A stretch of 64,000 nt of DNA, taken from positions 3,224,001 to 3,288,000 of the forward strand of contig NZ_CP072467.1 of assembly GCF_018437505.1 (NCBI RefSeq), read 5' to 3'. The position numbers and the translations under genes are program-made. Origin of the DNA: Spiractinospora alimapuensis (GTDB lineage Bacteria; Actinomycetota; Actinomycetes; Streptosporangiales; Streptosporangiaceae). Positions 32,655-41,849 of the stretch are shown piece by piece. Under the pieces are notes generated by a model. It had not been told where the DNA came from, did no database searches, and saw only the letters and a list, made by a program, of their open reading frames with translations. Position 1 is the first letter of the stretch; every line of letters begins with the position of its first letter.

Positions 32655-33469
32655 CCCGCCTGGCTCGTACTCGACTCCGGCCCCGGCGGCCGGGTTCTCG
32701 ACACCACGTCCTCGATCCCGTGGCGCACCCGGATCAGGGACGTGACCAGTTCGTTCATCCGTTCGGCGGTCAGCGTTGACGCCGGGAGGGAACAACTGAT
32801 GGCGTCCACGGCGGGGCTGGTGTAGCGCAGGGCCACGGCGACGCAGGCGACCCCCACGGAGTTCTCCTCGTGGTCGACCGCGTAGCCGAGTTCACGCACC
32901 GATTCCAGCTCGCGCAGCAGGTCCTCGTGGCTCACCCGGGTGTTCGGCGTCAGCGCCACGGCCGCACGAGGGAGGTTCTCATCCAGGTTGGGCCCCGCGC
33001 GGTCCGCGAGAAGCGCTTTGCCCATCGCCGTGCTGTAGGCGGGGAGGCGCCGCCCGACCCGGCTGTAGGGCCGCAGGTAACGCGTGGACTCCTTGGTCGC
33101 GAGATAGACGATGTCGCCCCGGTTGAGCCGACCGAAGTGGATGGTCTCGTCCAGATCCGCGTTGAGGGTGTGCAGGTGGGGGCGGACGAGCCGGAGACGC
33201 TCGTCGGTGTCCAGGTACGTCGTACCGGCCAGCAGGGTACGGATCCCGATGCTGTACCGGGTTCCACTGGCGTCGGCGCGCACCCACCCTCGGTCGATCA
33301 GGGTCCGGACCAGCGCGTAAACACTACTGCGGGGTGCGTCCAGCGACTCGCTGAGCTCCCGCAACGTGGTCGGGCGGTTCTCCCGGGCCGCCAACAGCTC
33401 CAACAGCTCGACCGTGCGGGCGGCGGACTTGACGTCGCGGACGCCGCTGGGCGACTGGGTGCCTCCCAT
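32651..33469 (-). CDS. IclR family transcriptional regulator, divergent from KGSA dehydrogenase
   Basis: 272 residues from the ATG at 33469. The winged helix is VKSAARTVELLELLAARENR, LRELSESLDAPRSSVYALVR and TLIDRGWVRAD. The C-terminal IclR effector domain includes PHLHTLNADLDETIHFGRLN, STRYLRPYSRVGRRLPAYST and the late CSLP segment. It is closely similar in plan to the IclR at 44143 (shared SRVGRRLPA and LAGT-YLD phrases). It reads away from the dehydrogenase at 33789, which is the last enzyme of the uronate pathway, and likely controls it. Confidence 0.92.
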   Translation of the reverse strand: MGGTQSPSGVRDVKSAARTVELLELLAARENRPTTLRELSESLDAPRSSVYALVRTLIDRGWVRADASGTRYSIGIRTLLAGTTYLDTDERLRLVRPHLHTLNADLDETIHFGRLNRGDIVYLATKESTRYLRPYSRVGRRLPAYSTAMGKALLADRAGPNLDENLPRAAVALTPNTRVSHEDLLRELESVRELGYAVDHEENSVGVACVAVALRYTSPAVDAISCSLPASTLTAERMNELVTSLIRVRHGIEDVVSRTRPPGPESSTSQAG

Positions 33470-33788
33470 GACGTCGCCCCCTGTTCCACTTGGCCCCTGG
33501 ACCGTACGCGAGCCGTGCGCGTTGTCCCGCGCGGCCGCCGCTTCGGTGCCCCGAGGTCCCCGGTCAGCGCGTGTTCGCGATTCGGTGGACCACGAACAGC
33601 GTACCAAGATTCGGTCATCCGTCTGCAATGTGGGATCATCGACTACATAGGGAGATAGACACTCGACTCCCCACTCGGTGGTCGCGGTACCGAGACCGGA
33701 CTCCGGCCCCGCCCCAAAGAGGGAAAACAGCAGACGGCAGTATGACCTCGGACGCTGAACCCGAAGACTGAGGAGGCAGGCCCTCGCC
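33470..33788. promoter_or_regulatory. Divergent promoter region between IclR gene and KGSA dehydrogenase
   Basis: This 319-base gap holds no ORF I believe in. It must carry both promoters. The part at 33590-33660 is the least GC-rich, but no convincing -35/-10 pair or symmetric operator was found by eye. AGGAGG at 33771-33776 is the ribosome site of the dehydrogenase, with longer-than-usual spacing of 12 bases. Confidence 0.35.
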
Positions 33789-35309
33789 ATGACGGAACTG
33801 CTCAGCACGAACCCCCGTACGGGAGCGAGCGTGCCCACGGGCATCACCCCCAGCACGCCCGACGATGTGAACGCCGCGGCGGAACGCGCCGCGACGGCCT
33901 TCAACGAACTGCGTCGATGGAGTCGCTCGGAGCGCGCGGCGCTGCTGCGTGCGATGGCGGAGGAGCTGGAGTCCCGCACCGACGCGATCGTGGAGACCGC
34001 CGACGGCGAGACCGCGCTCGGCTCGCCGCGCCTGAACGGCGAACTGACACGCACCGGCTTCCAGTTGCGTCTCTTCGCCGAGACCCTGGACGAGGGGAGC
34101 TACCTCGAGGCGTCGATCGACCACGCCGGCGACACCGCGATGGGGCCACGGCCGGACCTGCGGCGCATGCTGCTCCCCCTCGGCCCGGTGGCGGTCTTCG
34201 GCGCCAGCAACTTCCCGCTCGCCTTCTCGGTGCCCGGCGGCGACACCGCTTCGGCCCTCGCCGCCGGCTGCCCCGTCGTGGTCAAGGCGCACGAGTCGCA
34301 CCCACTGACCTCGCGGCTGTGCGGCGAGGCGCTCAGCGCGGCGGCGACGCGCGTCGGAGCCCCCGACGGCACCGTCCAACTCGTCTACGGACGGGAGGCG
34401 GGCGCCCAGCTCGTCCAGCATCCCGCGATCGCGGCGGTCGGGTTCACCGGCTCGCTGAACGGCGGGAAGGCCCTGCTGGCCCTCATCAACCAACGCGAGG
34501 ACCCGATCCCCTTCTACGGAGAGCTGAGCGGCCTCAACCCCGTCGTCGTCACCGACGCGGCGGCGCGGGAGCGGGCCGAGGAGATCGGGCAGGGGCTCGC
34601 CGGCTCCTACACCTTGGGTTCGGGCCAGTTCTGTACCAAGCCGGGCCTGGCCTTCGTCCCCGCGACGCCCGACGGCGACCGCCTGGTCGACGCCCTGTCC
34701 GGCGCCACGACGGAACGCCCGGCGCACCTGATGCTCAACGAGGGCATCCGCGCCATGTTCGACCGGGGAAGCGAGGCCATGGCGGGTGTCGACTCGGTGT
34801 CGGAACTCGCGCGTGGGGAGGCCGCGACCGGGGACGCGATCGCCGCCCAGGCGGTGGCGTTGAGCGTTCCGGCCGACCAAGTGGACGAGTCCCTGACGGC
34901 GGAGTGCTTCGGCCCCCTGATCGTGGTGGCGCGCTACCGGGACGAGAAGGAACTGCTGGCCGCGCTGGACCGGCTGGAGCCCTCCCTCACGGCGACCGCG
35001 CACCTGGAGGAGAACGAGGCGGAGGAGCGGGCAGGGGTGCTCGACGCACTGCAGCGCCTGTCCGGCCGGCTGGTGTTCAACGGCTTCCCGACCGGTGTGG
35101 CGGTGTCGTGGGCGCAACACCACGGTGGTCCGTGGCCGTCCACCAACGCGGTCCACACCTCGGTGGGGCCGACCGCCATCCGTCGGTTCCTGCGTCCGTA
35201 CACCTGGCAGAACGCACCCGCCGCCGCGCTGCCGTCGGAGCTTCGCGACGGCGCGTCCGAGGTTCCGCGCCGGGTCGACGGGAACCTCGTGCTGCCCGAC
35301 CGGGGATGA
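33789..35309 (+). CDS. Alpha-ketoglutaric semialdehyde dehydrogenase (ALDH family)
   Basis: 506 residues. The ALDH core shows GPVAVFGASNFPLAFSVPGG (cofactor site), VKAHESHPLTS, GFTGSLNGGKALL and the catalytic Cys in GSGQFCTKPG. Glu is in FYGELSGLNPVVV. The FGASNFPLAFS and GQFCTKPG forms are typical of enzymes oxidising 2,5-dioxopentanoate to 2-oxoglutarate, the last step of oxidative uronate, aldarate and pentose breakdown. That fits glucarate dehydratase and 5-dehydro-4-deoxyglucarate dehydratase encoded downstream in this region. NADP versus NAD preference cannot be read here. Confidence 0.9.
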   Translation: MTELLSTNPRTGASVPTGITPSTPDDVNAAAERAATAFNELRRWSRSERAALLRAMAEELESRTDAIVETADGETALGSPRLNGELTRTGFQLRLFAETLDEGSYLEASIDHAGDTAMGPRPDLRRMLLPLGPVAVFGASNFPLAFSVPGGDTASALAAGCPVVVKAHESHPLTSRLCGEALSAAATRVGAPDGTVQLVYGREAGAQLVQHPAIAAVGFTGSLNGGKALLALINQREDPIPFYGELSGLNPVVVTDAAARERAEEIGQGLAGSYTLGSGQFCTKPGLAFVPATPDGDRLVDALSGATTERPAHLMLNEGIRAMFDRGSEAMAGVDSVSELARGEAATGDAIAAQAVALSVPADQVDESLTAECFGPLIVVARYRDEKELLAALDRLEPSLTATAHLEENEAEERAGVLDALQRLSGRLVFNGFPTGVAVSWAQHHGGPWPSTNAVHTSVGPTAIRRFLRPYTWQNAPAAALPSELRDGASEVPRRVDGNLVLPDRG

Positions 35310-35315
35310 GCATGA

Positions 35316-35822
35316 TCATCCGGTGAACCGCGCGACCACCTCCTCGGGGTCGACCACCTTGGTGTTCTGGGCGGCGGCGATGAGCCACCGCCCTCCGTCC
35401 TTCACCAGGACGTGCATCGGGGTCCCGGGGAGGCGGTCGGGGTTCTCCCGCACGCCGGCCTCCAGGTCGCCGGCCGCCACCAGCTCGTCGTCCAGCCGGT
35501 CACCGCCGCGGGTGATCGGCCGCTGCCGGATCTTGACGGCCGCCACGTCGTCGCGCAGGAACTGGATGTGTTCGATGTCGAAGGTCGCGGTCACGGGCGC
35601 GTCGACGGACGGCGGCAGGACCGTGCGCGTGAACGTCTCGATCGCGTCCCTGGTGGGCAGTAGTTTCCCGTGGGCCGTCGTCCAGATCGCCTCTCCGGCG
35701 AACAGGTCCAGGAACTCCTCGGCCCGTGCCCGCTGCTGCGCGGACTGGAGTTGGCCGACGAGGGTCTCGATCGCGGCCAGGTCAGCCTCGGACGGGATTC
35801 GGCCACCGGTTGTGTAGGCCAT
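35316..35822 (-). CDS. SnoaL/DUF4440-like NTF2-fold protein
   Basis: 168 residues from the ATG at 35822 with GGAGG upstream. ADLAAIETLVGQLQSAQQRA, ARAEEFLDLFAGEAIWTTAH and RWLIAAAQNTKV are the features of the SgcJ/EcaC-type NTF2-like family. Members range from ketosteroid-isomerase-like enzymes to proteins of unknown function. It is convergent with the KGSA dehydrogenase and has no clear operon partner. Confidence 0.8.
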   Translation of the reverse strand: MAYTTGGRIPSEADLAAIETLVGQLQSAQQRARAEEFLDLFAGEAIWTTAHGKLLPTRDAIETFTRTVLPPSVDAPVTATFDIEHIQFLRDDVAAVKIRQRPITRGGDRLDDELVAAGDLEAGVRENPDRLPGTPMHVLVKDGGRWLIAAAQNTKVVDPEEVVARFTG

Positions 35823-35961
35823 GACGTCCTCCGTTCTGGAGTTTTCCGGACGGTCATGCCCACCCTGTAACTTCAACTTAACTCGAGGTCAATGCCGCCG
35901 GTGGCGCGACGGCGGTCCGTCGCGCCACCGGCGGAGTCACAAATCGCGCCGGGTCATCCCC

Positions 35962-37587
35962 TCAGCGCAGGTGATCGCGCTGCGCGTGGTAGAGATTCCC
36001 CGGTGAGATCCCGGGCGTTCCGTAGCTCTCCAGGCGGCTCTCCAGGTCACCGGTGAAGTCCGGCCCGGGGATCTGACCGAAGTCACTGACCTCGGAGATG
36101 CCGACCGTCGCGCTGCGGGGCGCGATCTCGTCGATCCGCACGCACCCGGCCCGTCCGTTGGTGACCGTGACGTTCCAGTGCGCGAACCTCGCCCCCAGCA
36201 GCGGCCCCTGTTGGGCCGCGCCTCCGTGCCGCCCGTCGTTGTTGACGACGATGTCGGTGCGCACGTTGCCGAAGGGCAGGCCCCGGTGGCTGTCGAAGGT
36301 GCCGTTGTCCATCCGCCCGTTGGACCACACGTTGCCCGAGGCGAGGCCCTCGACGTTGATGCCGTGGTGGATGGCGCCGTCCGTCAGCTCCGTGGTGGCC
36401 TCGTCGATGACGAAGTCGTCCACGACGTTGTCGTGCGACTGCTCCCGACAGATGTAGGAGTGGTGTCGCGCCCTTCCCGACACCACCGTCCGGGTGAGGG
36501 TCACGTTCTTGGCACAAGTGAACACGAACCCGTTGTCGCCGTCGCGCACCACGAGGTCGTCGCCCCAGCAGTCCCAGGCGCACTGGAAGATGACCCCGTT
36601 GTGACCGGGGTCCTGGAGGTGCGTGGCCTGTTCGGCCTCGGGCATCTCGATCGTGATGCCCTCGACCCCGACGCCGGTGACCACGGGCCCGGTGGTGGTG
36701 AACGCCGGCTCCCACTCGGGGCGCACGTCCAGGGGGAGCGGTTGGGCGAGTTCGACGACGTCGCCGTCGATCCCCGCGATCCGCACCGGCCAGGTGTAGG
36801 GAAGCGAACCCAACAGCCGGTCCATGTCCCCCCAGGGGTAGGTGAAGGTGCCCTCCACTTCCCCACACATGTGCCGGAGCAGACTGTGGTCGCCGTTGTC
36901 GTCCAACCGCAGCAGGACGCGCTGACCAACGCTCAGGGCCGCGGGGTCGGCGACCCGGACCGCGAAGTCGCCCTGTTCCGCCGGTTCGCTGATCCCGGAG
37001 AGCACGGTGTCGCCGGTCCAGCGCTCTGGGGCGACAGTGGTCCGCTGGATCTGGTCGACGAGCTCCGCGTAGCGGTCCCGGTGACAGACCCAGACCAGTC
37101 CCCCGGTCCAACACCAGGCGTTGCTGTCACCGCCGTGCTGGCTGCGATGCTCGCCGACGATGTCGGTGAGGTGCCGGGTGGGACGGAGTATCGTGCTGCC
37201 GCTGCCAACACCACGCAGCACGACGTCGTCGTATCCGATCCGGATCACGTCGTCGACGCGGTAGGTGCCCGCCGGCATGAGCACCACGCCACCTCCGGCC
37301 CGCCCTACGTCCTCGATCGCCTGGTTGATGGCGTCCGCGGCGTCGGCCGATCCGTCCTTCGCCGCGCCGTACCGCAGGACGTTGGCGGCGACCGCCGGCC
37401 GGGGCGGCGTCTCGCCGCCCCGGTATCCGGCGTGGGCCACGTTGGGGATCTGTGGGTGGGAGTAGGGCGTCTCCGTGAACTCCTGCCAGAGCCGTCCCGC
37501 TCCGCCTTGGTCGGCGTGCGCGGTTCCGGTGAACGTGACACCGGCCACCGCGGCACTACCGACGAGGAACGTCCTTCGTCCGATCAT
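35962..37587 (-). CDS. Tat-exported right-handed beta-helix protein (polysaccharide lyase/hydrolase-like)
   Basis: 541 residues. The N-terminus MIGRRTFLVGSAAVAG is a twin-arginine signal (RRxFL) with AHA cleavage near residue 25. The mature part begins with a pectate_lyase_3-type segment (VLRYGAAKDGSADAADAINQ, then AGGGVVLMPAGTYRV) and continues as short beta coils (DNGFVFTCAKNVTLTRTVVS; NVWSNGRMDNGTFDSHRGLP). Such proteins depolymerise uronic-acid-containing polysaccharides outside the cell. It is the distal gene of the operon that runs from kdgD, so it plausibly supplies uronates for the TRAP transporter. The exact substrate is unknown. Confidence 0.78.
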   Translation of the reverse strand: MIGRRTFLVGSAAVAGVTFTGTAHADQGGAGRLWQEFTETPYSHPQIPNVAHAGYRGGETPPRPAVAANVLRYGAAKDGSADAADAINQAIEDVGRAGGGVVLMPAGTYRVDDVIRIGYDDVVLRGVGSGSTILRPTRHLTDIVGEHRSQHGGDSNAWCWTGGLVWVCHRDRYAELVDQIQRTTVAPERWTGDTVLSGISEPAEQGDFAVRVADPAALSVGQRVLLRLDDNGDHSLLRHMCGEVEGTFTYPWGDMDRLLGSLPYTWPVRIAGIDGDVVELAQPLPLDVRPEWEPAFTTTGPVVTGVGVEGITIEMPEAEQATHLQDPGHNGVIFQCAWDCWGDDLVVRDGDNGFVFTCAKNVTLTRTVVSGRARHHSYICREQSHDNVVDDFVIDEATTELTDGAIHHGINVEGLASGNVWSNGRMDNGTFDSHRGLPFGNVRTDIVVNNDGRHGGAAQQGPLLGARFAHWNVTVTNGRAGCVRIDEIAPRSATVGISEVSDFGQIPGPDFTGDLESRLESYGTPGISPGNLYHAQRDHLR

Positions 37588-37640
37588 GAGTGGTCACTCT
37601 CCTTCACCTGCGTGGGGGGTCGCGGGAGTGGCGGCGTGAC

Positions 37641-38690
37641 TCACCGCACCTCGTCGATGGCGTCGAGTGCCTCGCCGAAGTCGTCGCGGTACCCGTCCAC
37701 CATGTCGGCGACGGCGTCCTGGAACTCGGCGACGTCCACGTCGTAGACCTCGACGCCGGCCTCCTCCATGATCTCGATCGACTCCTCGACCTCCGCGTCC
37801 CACAGGTCCCGCTGGTAGGGGATGGACTCCTGCGCCACCTCCCGCATCAGCTCCTGGTCCTCCTCACTGAGGGAGTCCCACAGGTCGGCGTTGATGAGGA
37901 GGACCTCGGGGACCCGCTGGTGTCCGTCCCGGGTGAAGTGCGTCGCGGTCTCGTAGTGGCCGCTGCTCACGAAGCTGGGTTCGTTGTTCTCCGCCCCGTC
38001 GATCACACCGGACTCCAGGGCGCCGTAGACCTCCCCGTAGTCCATGCTGACGGGGGAACCGCCCATCGCCTCGATCATGTCGGTGTTGACCGCGCCGGGG
38101 ATGACCCGGATGTTCTGTCCGGCGAGGTCGTCCGGTGACTCGATGGGGGTGTCGGAGGTGTAGAAGTTGCGGGCCCCGGGCTCGTAGTAACCGAGCCCGA
38201 CGTACCCGCCCTCGCGCAGTCCCTCCAGCATCTCGTTGCCGTAGTCGCTCTCCAGGAACCGCCACATGTGGTCGGCGTCGTCGAAGATGTAGGGCAGGGA
38301 GAAGAGCCCCCACTCGGGGACGAACTCCGAGACCGGGCTGGCGCTGACCCGTGTCATCTCCACGGCGCCCATCTGGACCTGTTCCAGGACGTCGCGTTCC
38401 TCGCCGAGTTGGGCGTTGGCGTAGGAGGTGACGTCGATGCGGCTGTCGGTCCGTTCCCGGAGTTCGTCGGTGAACCAGACTCCACCCAGGGTGGTGGGGT
38501 AGTCGTCGGGGTGGCTCTCGGCGAGTGACCAGGTGTAGCTGTCGTCACCGTCTTCGGCGTCACCGCCGCACGCGGTGAGCATCATGCTGGCCGCCAGACC
38601 CAGAACGGTGGCGGCCTTCCACGCCCCGGGACGGCGCGGTGCGTGCTGTCGGTGCGGAGGGCTGGAGGGGGTGGGGAACTGTGGTGCCAT
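37641..38690 (-). CDS. dctP: TRAP transporter solute-binding lipoprotein (DctP type)
   Basis: 349 residues from the ATG at 38690 with GGAG upstream. The signal ends in a lipobox (LAASMMLTACGG), so the protein is membrane-anchored outside. The TRAP binding-protein signatures follow: LGEERDVLEQVQMGAVEMTR, ESPDDLAGQNIRVIPGAVNT and EVYGALESGVIDGAENNEPS. The Arg in IRV is the usual carboxylate ligand. Binding of a uronate or aldarate is inferred from the surrounding genes. It lies downstream of the permease genes in the same operon. Confidence 0.93.
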   Translation of the reverse strand: MAPQFPTPSSPPHRQHAPRRPGAWKAATVLGLAASMMLTACGGDAEDGDDSYTWSLAESHPDDYPTTLGGVWFTDELRERTDSRIDVTSYANAQLGEERDVLEQVQMGAVEMTRVSASPVSEFVPEWGLFSLPYIFDDADHMWRFLESDYGNEMLEGLREGGYVGLGYYEPGARNFYTSDTPIESPDDLAGQNIRVIPGAVNTDMIEAMGGSPVSMDYGEVYGALESGVIDGAENNEPSFVSSGHYETATHFTRDGHQRVPEVLLINADLWDSLSEEDQELMREVAQESIPYQRDLWDAEVEESIEIMEEAGVEVYDVDVAEFQDAVADMVDGYRDDFGEALDAIDEVR

Positions 38691-38770
38691 GGTGGCTCCA
38701 AGGGTGAGTAGTGGGAACGATGGCGCGCGGCGGGGTGTCCGCGCGGTGTGCGCCGGGGGTCGGGTGGGCC

Positions 38771-40069
38771 TTAGAGGTTCAGTACGGACGGGAGCCAGAG
38801 GGACAGCCCGGGGACGAAGGTGATGGCGAGGAGGACCACCACCATCGGTACGTAGAAGGGCAGGACACCGCGGGTCGCGTCCTCGATGGTGGTGCGCCCG
38901 ATGGCGGCGCCGACGAACAGCACGCCGCCCACCGGGGGCGTGATGAGACCGATCCCGAGGTTGAGCATCAGCATGATGCCGAACTGGATCGGGTCCATGC
39001 CGATGCTGGTGGCCACCGGCAGCAGGATGGGCGTGGCGATGAGGATGAGGGGCGCCATGTCCATGATCGCGCCGAGCGCCAGCAGCAGCAGGTTGATCAG
39101 CAGCAGCAGCACGATCGGGTTCTCCGACACACCGGTCAGCCCGGCGGTGAGGGCGGCCGGGATGTGCAGCACCGTCAACAGGTAGCCGAAGGCGCCCGCC
39201 GAGGCGATGAGGAACAGCACCACCGCCAGGGTCCGCATCGAGTTGGCGAGGACCCGCACCAGGCCCTTGAACGTCAGTTCGCGGTACACGACCATGGCGA
39301 CGAAGAGGGCCCACACGCAGGCGATCGCGGCCGACTCGGTGGCGGTGAAGATGCCGGTGATGACCCCGCCGAGAATGATGACGGGGGTGAGCAGTCCGAG
39401 CGTCCCCTCCCACACGACGCGCGGTGCCTTACCGCGTGGGATCCGCTCCCCCTTGGGGTATTTGCGTCGCCGAGCGAGGATGTAGGTCGTGACCAGCAAC
39501 ACGGCCCCCAGGAGGAGTCCGGGCAGGATGCCGGCCATGAACAGCGCCCCGATGGACACTCCGCCACCGGCGGCCAGCGCGTAGATGATCATGTTGTGGC
39601 TCGGCGGGATGAGCACGCCCTGGATCGAGCTGGAGATGGTGACACCGACGCTGAACTTCGCGTCGTACCCGGTGCGCCGCATCACCGGGACCATCACCGA
39701 ACCGATGGACGAGGTGTCGGCGACGGCCGAACCAGAGATGCCACCGAAGAAGGTGCTGGATATGACATTGAGGAGCGCCATCCCGCCACGCAGGCGTCCG
39801 ATGAACAGGTTGGCGAAGTCGATCAGGCGTCGGGAGATGCCGCCGGCGCCCATGATCTCGCCGGCGAGGATGAACAGCGGAATCGCCAGCAGCGGGAAGG
39901 AGAGCAGGCCGTTGGTCATCTGTTGGCCGATGAGGGGCAACGGGATGCCCAGGTAGAGCGCGGTGCTCAGCGCCGAGATCGCGAGACCGAGCGCGACCGG
40001 AATCCGCAACAGCAGCGACAGCGCGAACACGCCGATCAACAGCACGACTGCGAGGGGATCAACGATCAT
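38771..40069 (-). CDS. dctM: TRAP transporter large permease (DctM)
   Basis: 432 residues with about 12 helices. Typical DctM signatures are LPLIGQQMTNGLLSFPLLAI, PLFILAGEIMGAGGISRRLI, SSTFFGGISGSAVADTSSIG and PPSHNMIIYALAAGGGVSIG. It forms the Na+-coupled membrane part with DctQ. It overlaps the DctQ gene by 11 bases at its start, a usual arrangement for these subunits. Confidence 0.95.
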   Translation of the reverse strand: MIVDPLAVVLLIGVFALSLLLRIPVALGLAISALSTALYLGIPLPLIGQQMTNGLLSFPLLAIPLFILAGEIMGAGGISRRLIDFANLFIGRLRGGMALLNVISSTFFGGISGSAVADTSSIGSVMVPVMRRTGYDAKFSVGVTISSSIQGVLIPPSHNMIIYALAAGGGVSIGALFMAGILPGLLLGAVLLVTTYILARRRKYPKGERIPRGKAPRVVWEGTLGLLTPVIILGGVITGIFTATESAAIACVWALFVAMVVYRELTFKGLVRVLANSMRTLAVVLFLIASAGAFGYLLTVLHIPAALTAGLTGVSENPIVLLLLINLLLLALGAIMDMAPLILIATPILLPVATSIGMDPIQFGIMLMLNLGIGLITPPVGGVLFVGAAIGRTTIEDATRGVLPFYVPMVVVLLAITFVPGLSLWLPSVLNL

Positions 40070-40670
40070 GCTCGCCCTCGACTCTCATGTCCTTGGAGGC
40101 GGCTTCAACCTCGGATTGTGGGGCTTGCGCGGGATCGGGCTCGGTGTCGACGTAGCGACGCGTGTCCATGCCGAACAGGTGCAGCACGCTGTACACGCTG
40201 ATGAGGACGCCGGAGACGGGCATGGCGGCGTACTGCACGCCGGTCGGTAGACCCGTCGCTGGGAGGGTGTTGCGCATCATCGCCTGGGTGAAGTCCCACC
40301 CCTGGACGACGAGGTAGGCGCCGAACACCAGGAACGCGAGGGGAGTGAGGAGACCGATGACGCGGCGCGCGGGACGCGGCAGCCTGTCCACGACGAAGGT
40401 GACGGCGATGTGCCCGTTCTCCCTGACACCGATCGCGATCCCGAGGAAGCCGATCCATCCCAGGAGGACGAGCGCGATCTCCGGCCCCCAGCCGGGGCTC
40501 TGTTGCAGGATGAAGCGGCCGAACACCGTCCAGGTGATGACGACGACGATGGACGCCAGGGCGCAGAGCGCGAGCGCGTTGGTGGCCGTGTCCACGGCCC
40601 ACAGCACGCCACGCGCGGTGCGTACCAGGGGGGACCGTCCCGATGTGGGGGGTCGTTCGGGTGCGTTCAT
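40059..40670 (-). CDS. dctQ: TRAP transporter small permease (DctQ)
   Basis: 203 residues with four helices, including ALCALASIVVVITWTVFGRF, then SPGWGPEIALVLLGWIGFLG and GVRENGHIAVTFVVDRLPRP, the DctQ signature. It stabilises DctM and docks the binding protein. The C-terminal tail is charged and poorly conserved. It follows the unknown TIM-barrel-like gene by six bases, so it is part of the same operon. Confidence 0.93.
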   Translation of the reverse strand: MNAPERPPTSGRSPLVRTARGVLWAVDTATNALALCALASIVVVITWTVFGRFILQQSPGWGPEIALVLLGWIGFLGIAIGVRENGHIAVTFVVDRLPRPARRVIGLLTPLAFLVFGAYLVVQGWDFTQAMMRNTLPATGLPTGVQYAAMPVSGVLISVYSVLHLFGMDTRRYVDTEPDPAQAPQSEVEAASKDMRVEGEHDR

Positions 40671-40676
40671 GGCGAC

Positions 40677-41849
40677 TCATTCACCTCCGTCGAGGGTCGG
40701 GGTTCCGTCGTGGGCCCGCAACGCGGTACGCATCGCGGTGAGACGCCGCCGCGACGCGAGTCCGGCGTGGTACATGTGGAACTCCGAGGCCCCGGCGACG
40801 GAGTAGGCCTCCAGGAGGCGGCGCATGTGGTCGGGATCCGCCGGCGTGGGAGGCAGGCCGAGGACGTAGGCGCCCACGTCCACGTTCGGTGGGGCCAGTG
40901 CCCGCAGGGCCGCGAGCTCCGCTGTCGCGGTCTCGGTGGGGGTCCAGCACGTACCGACCAGACAGTCGACCGCGGGGACGAATTGGGCCACGGTCGCGAA
41001 CGGTCCCGTGGCCCAGGTGGCGGACGCGGCGTGCATCGTGACCCGTGTCCCCGGAGCGAGTTCCCGAACCCGTTCCACCAGCCGTTCCGCGAGGTCGGAC
41101 ACGAGGCTGGCCCGCAGTGCGCGGACCGTCTCCGCGTACTCCCCCAGGGCCTCCTCCACGGAGGCCGGCCGGGTGGGGCCGTCGACCCCCGCGCGGACGC
41201 GATCCGCCAACGCCTCGGGATCGACCCCGACGTCGGTGTACCGCGCCCGGCAGGCGCCACAGAAACACAGCGAGAGGAGGGCGAGCTCCACCGGGCCCCA
41301 TTCCGCGCCGTCGGTCTTCTCGTGGTGGCCGCCGTGGCTCGCCCCCAACGGTCCGCACGCCTCCAGGACGACGCCGTCCGGCGCGGTCTGCCCGACGACT
41401 TCGGTGACGAGGCGTTCGCAGTAGTCGACGACGTCGGGGGCGGCGGGGCACAACGCGTAGCGGTAGCGGTCGCCGAAGGCGTTGCGCACGGTGAGGTCGG
41501 GGTGCTCGGTGCCCAGTCGGGTCGAGTGGGTCAGGACGACCCAGGCGTCGACAAGCAGTCCGGCGGCACGAAGCGCCTCCTGTGCGCTCCCGTACGGGTT
41601 CTCACCGTCGACCCACGGTGCCGGGGCGGGAACGAGGCGACTGTCCCGCCAGGCGTGGCGACGTACCGGGACGTAGGACGCGGCGTGCCGCACGTCGACC
41701 ATCCGGTGCCGGGGGTGGTGGGGAGTGGCGGCGCGGGCCGAGTGATACGCGGCGGCCACCGCGACCCGTTGGGTCGAGAGTCCGGCGATCCGTTCCGCGG
41801 CGCCGGGATCGCCCACCACGTCCCAGGGATAGGTGTAGAACGTGCTCAC
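40677..41849 (-). CDS. Unrecognised cytoplasmic protein of the uronate operon, TIM-barrel-like
   Basis: 390 residues with no signal peptide. I do not recognise the family with confidence. Regularly alternating segments (VDAWVVLTHSTRLGTEHPDL; TAPDGVVLEACGPLG; GTRVTMHAASATWATGPFAT; VDVGAYVLGLPPTPADPDHM; GASEFHMYHAGLASRRRLTA) look like the strands and helices of a barrel. An FCGACRARY segment has two Cys three apart. Its four-base overlap with the glucarate dehydratase gene and short gap to DctQ place it in the sugar-acid operon, so a role in handling a glycoside or sugar acid is likely but unproven. Confidence 0.65.
   Translation of the reverse strand: MSTFYTYPWDVVGDPGAAERIAGLSTQRVAVAAAYHSARAATPHHPRHRMVDVRHAASYVPVRRHAWRDSRLVPAPAPWVDGENPYGSAQEALRAAGLLVDAWVVLTHSTRLGTEHPDLTVRNAFGDRYRYALCPAAPDVVDYCERLVTEVVGQTAPDGVVLEACGPLGASHGGHHEKTDGAEWGPVELALLSLCFCGACRARYTDVGVDPEALADRVRAGVDGPTRPASVEEALGEYAETVRALRASLVSDLAERLVERVRELAPGTRVTMHAASATWATGPFATVAQFVPAVDCLVGTCWTPTETATAELAALRALAPPNVDVGAYVLGLPPTPADPDHMRRLLEAYSVAGASEFHMYHAGLASRRRLTAMRTALRAHDGTPTLDGGE

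Noticed and set aside
38711-40201. 496-residue plus-strand frame over the TRAP genes
   Set aside because: Antisense to dctM, which has the family signatures throughout.
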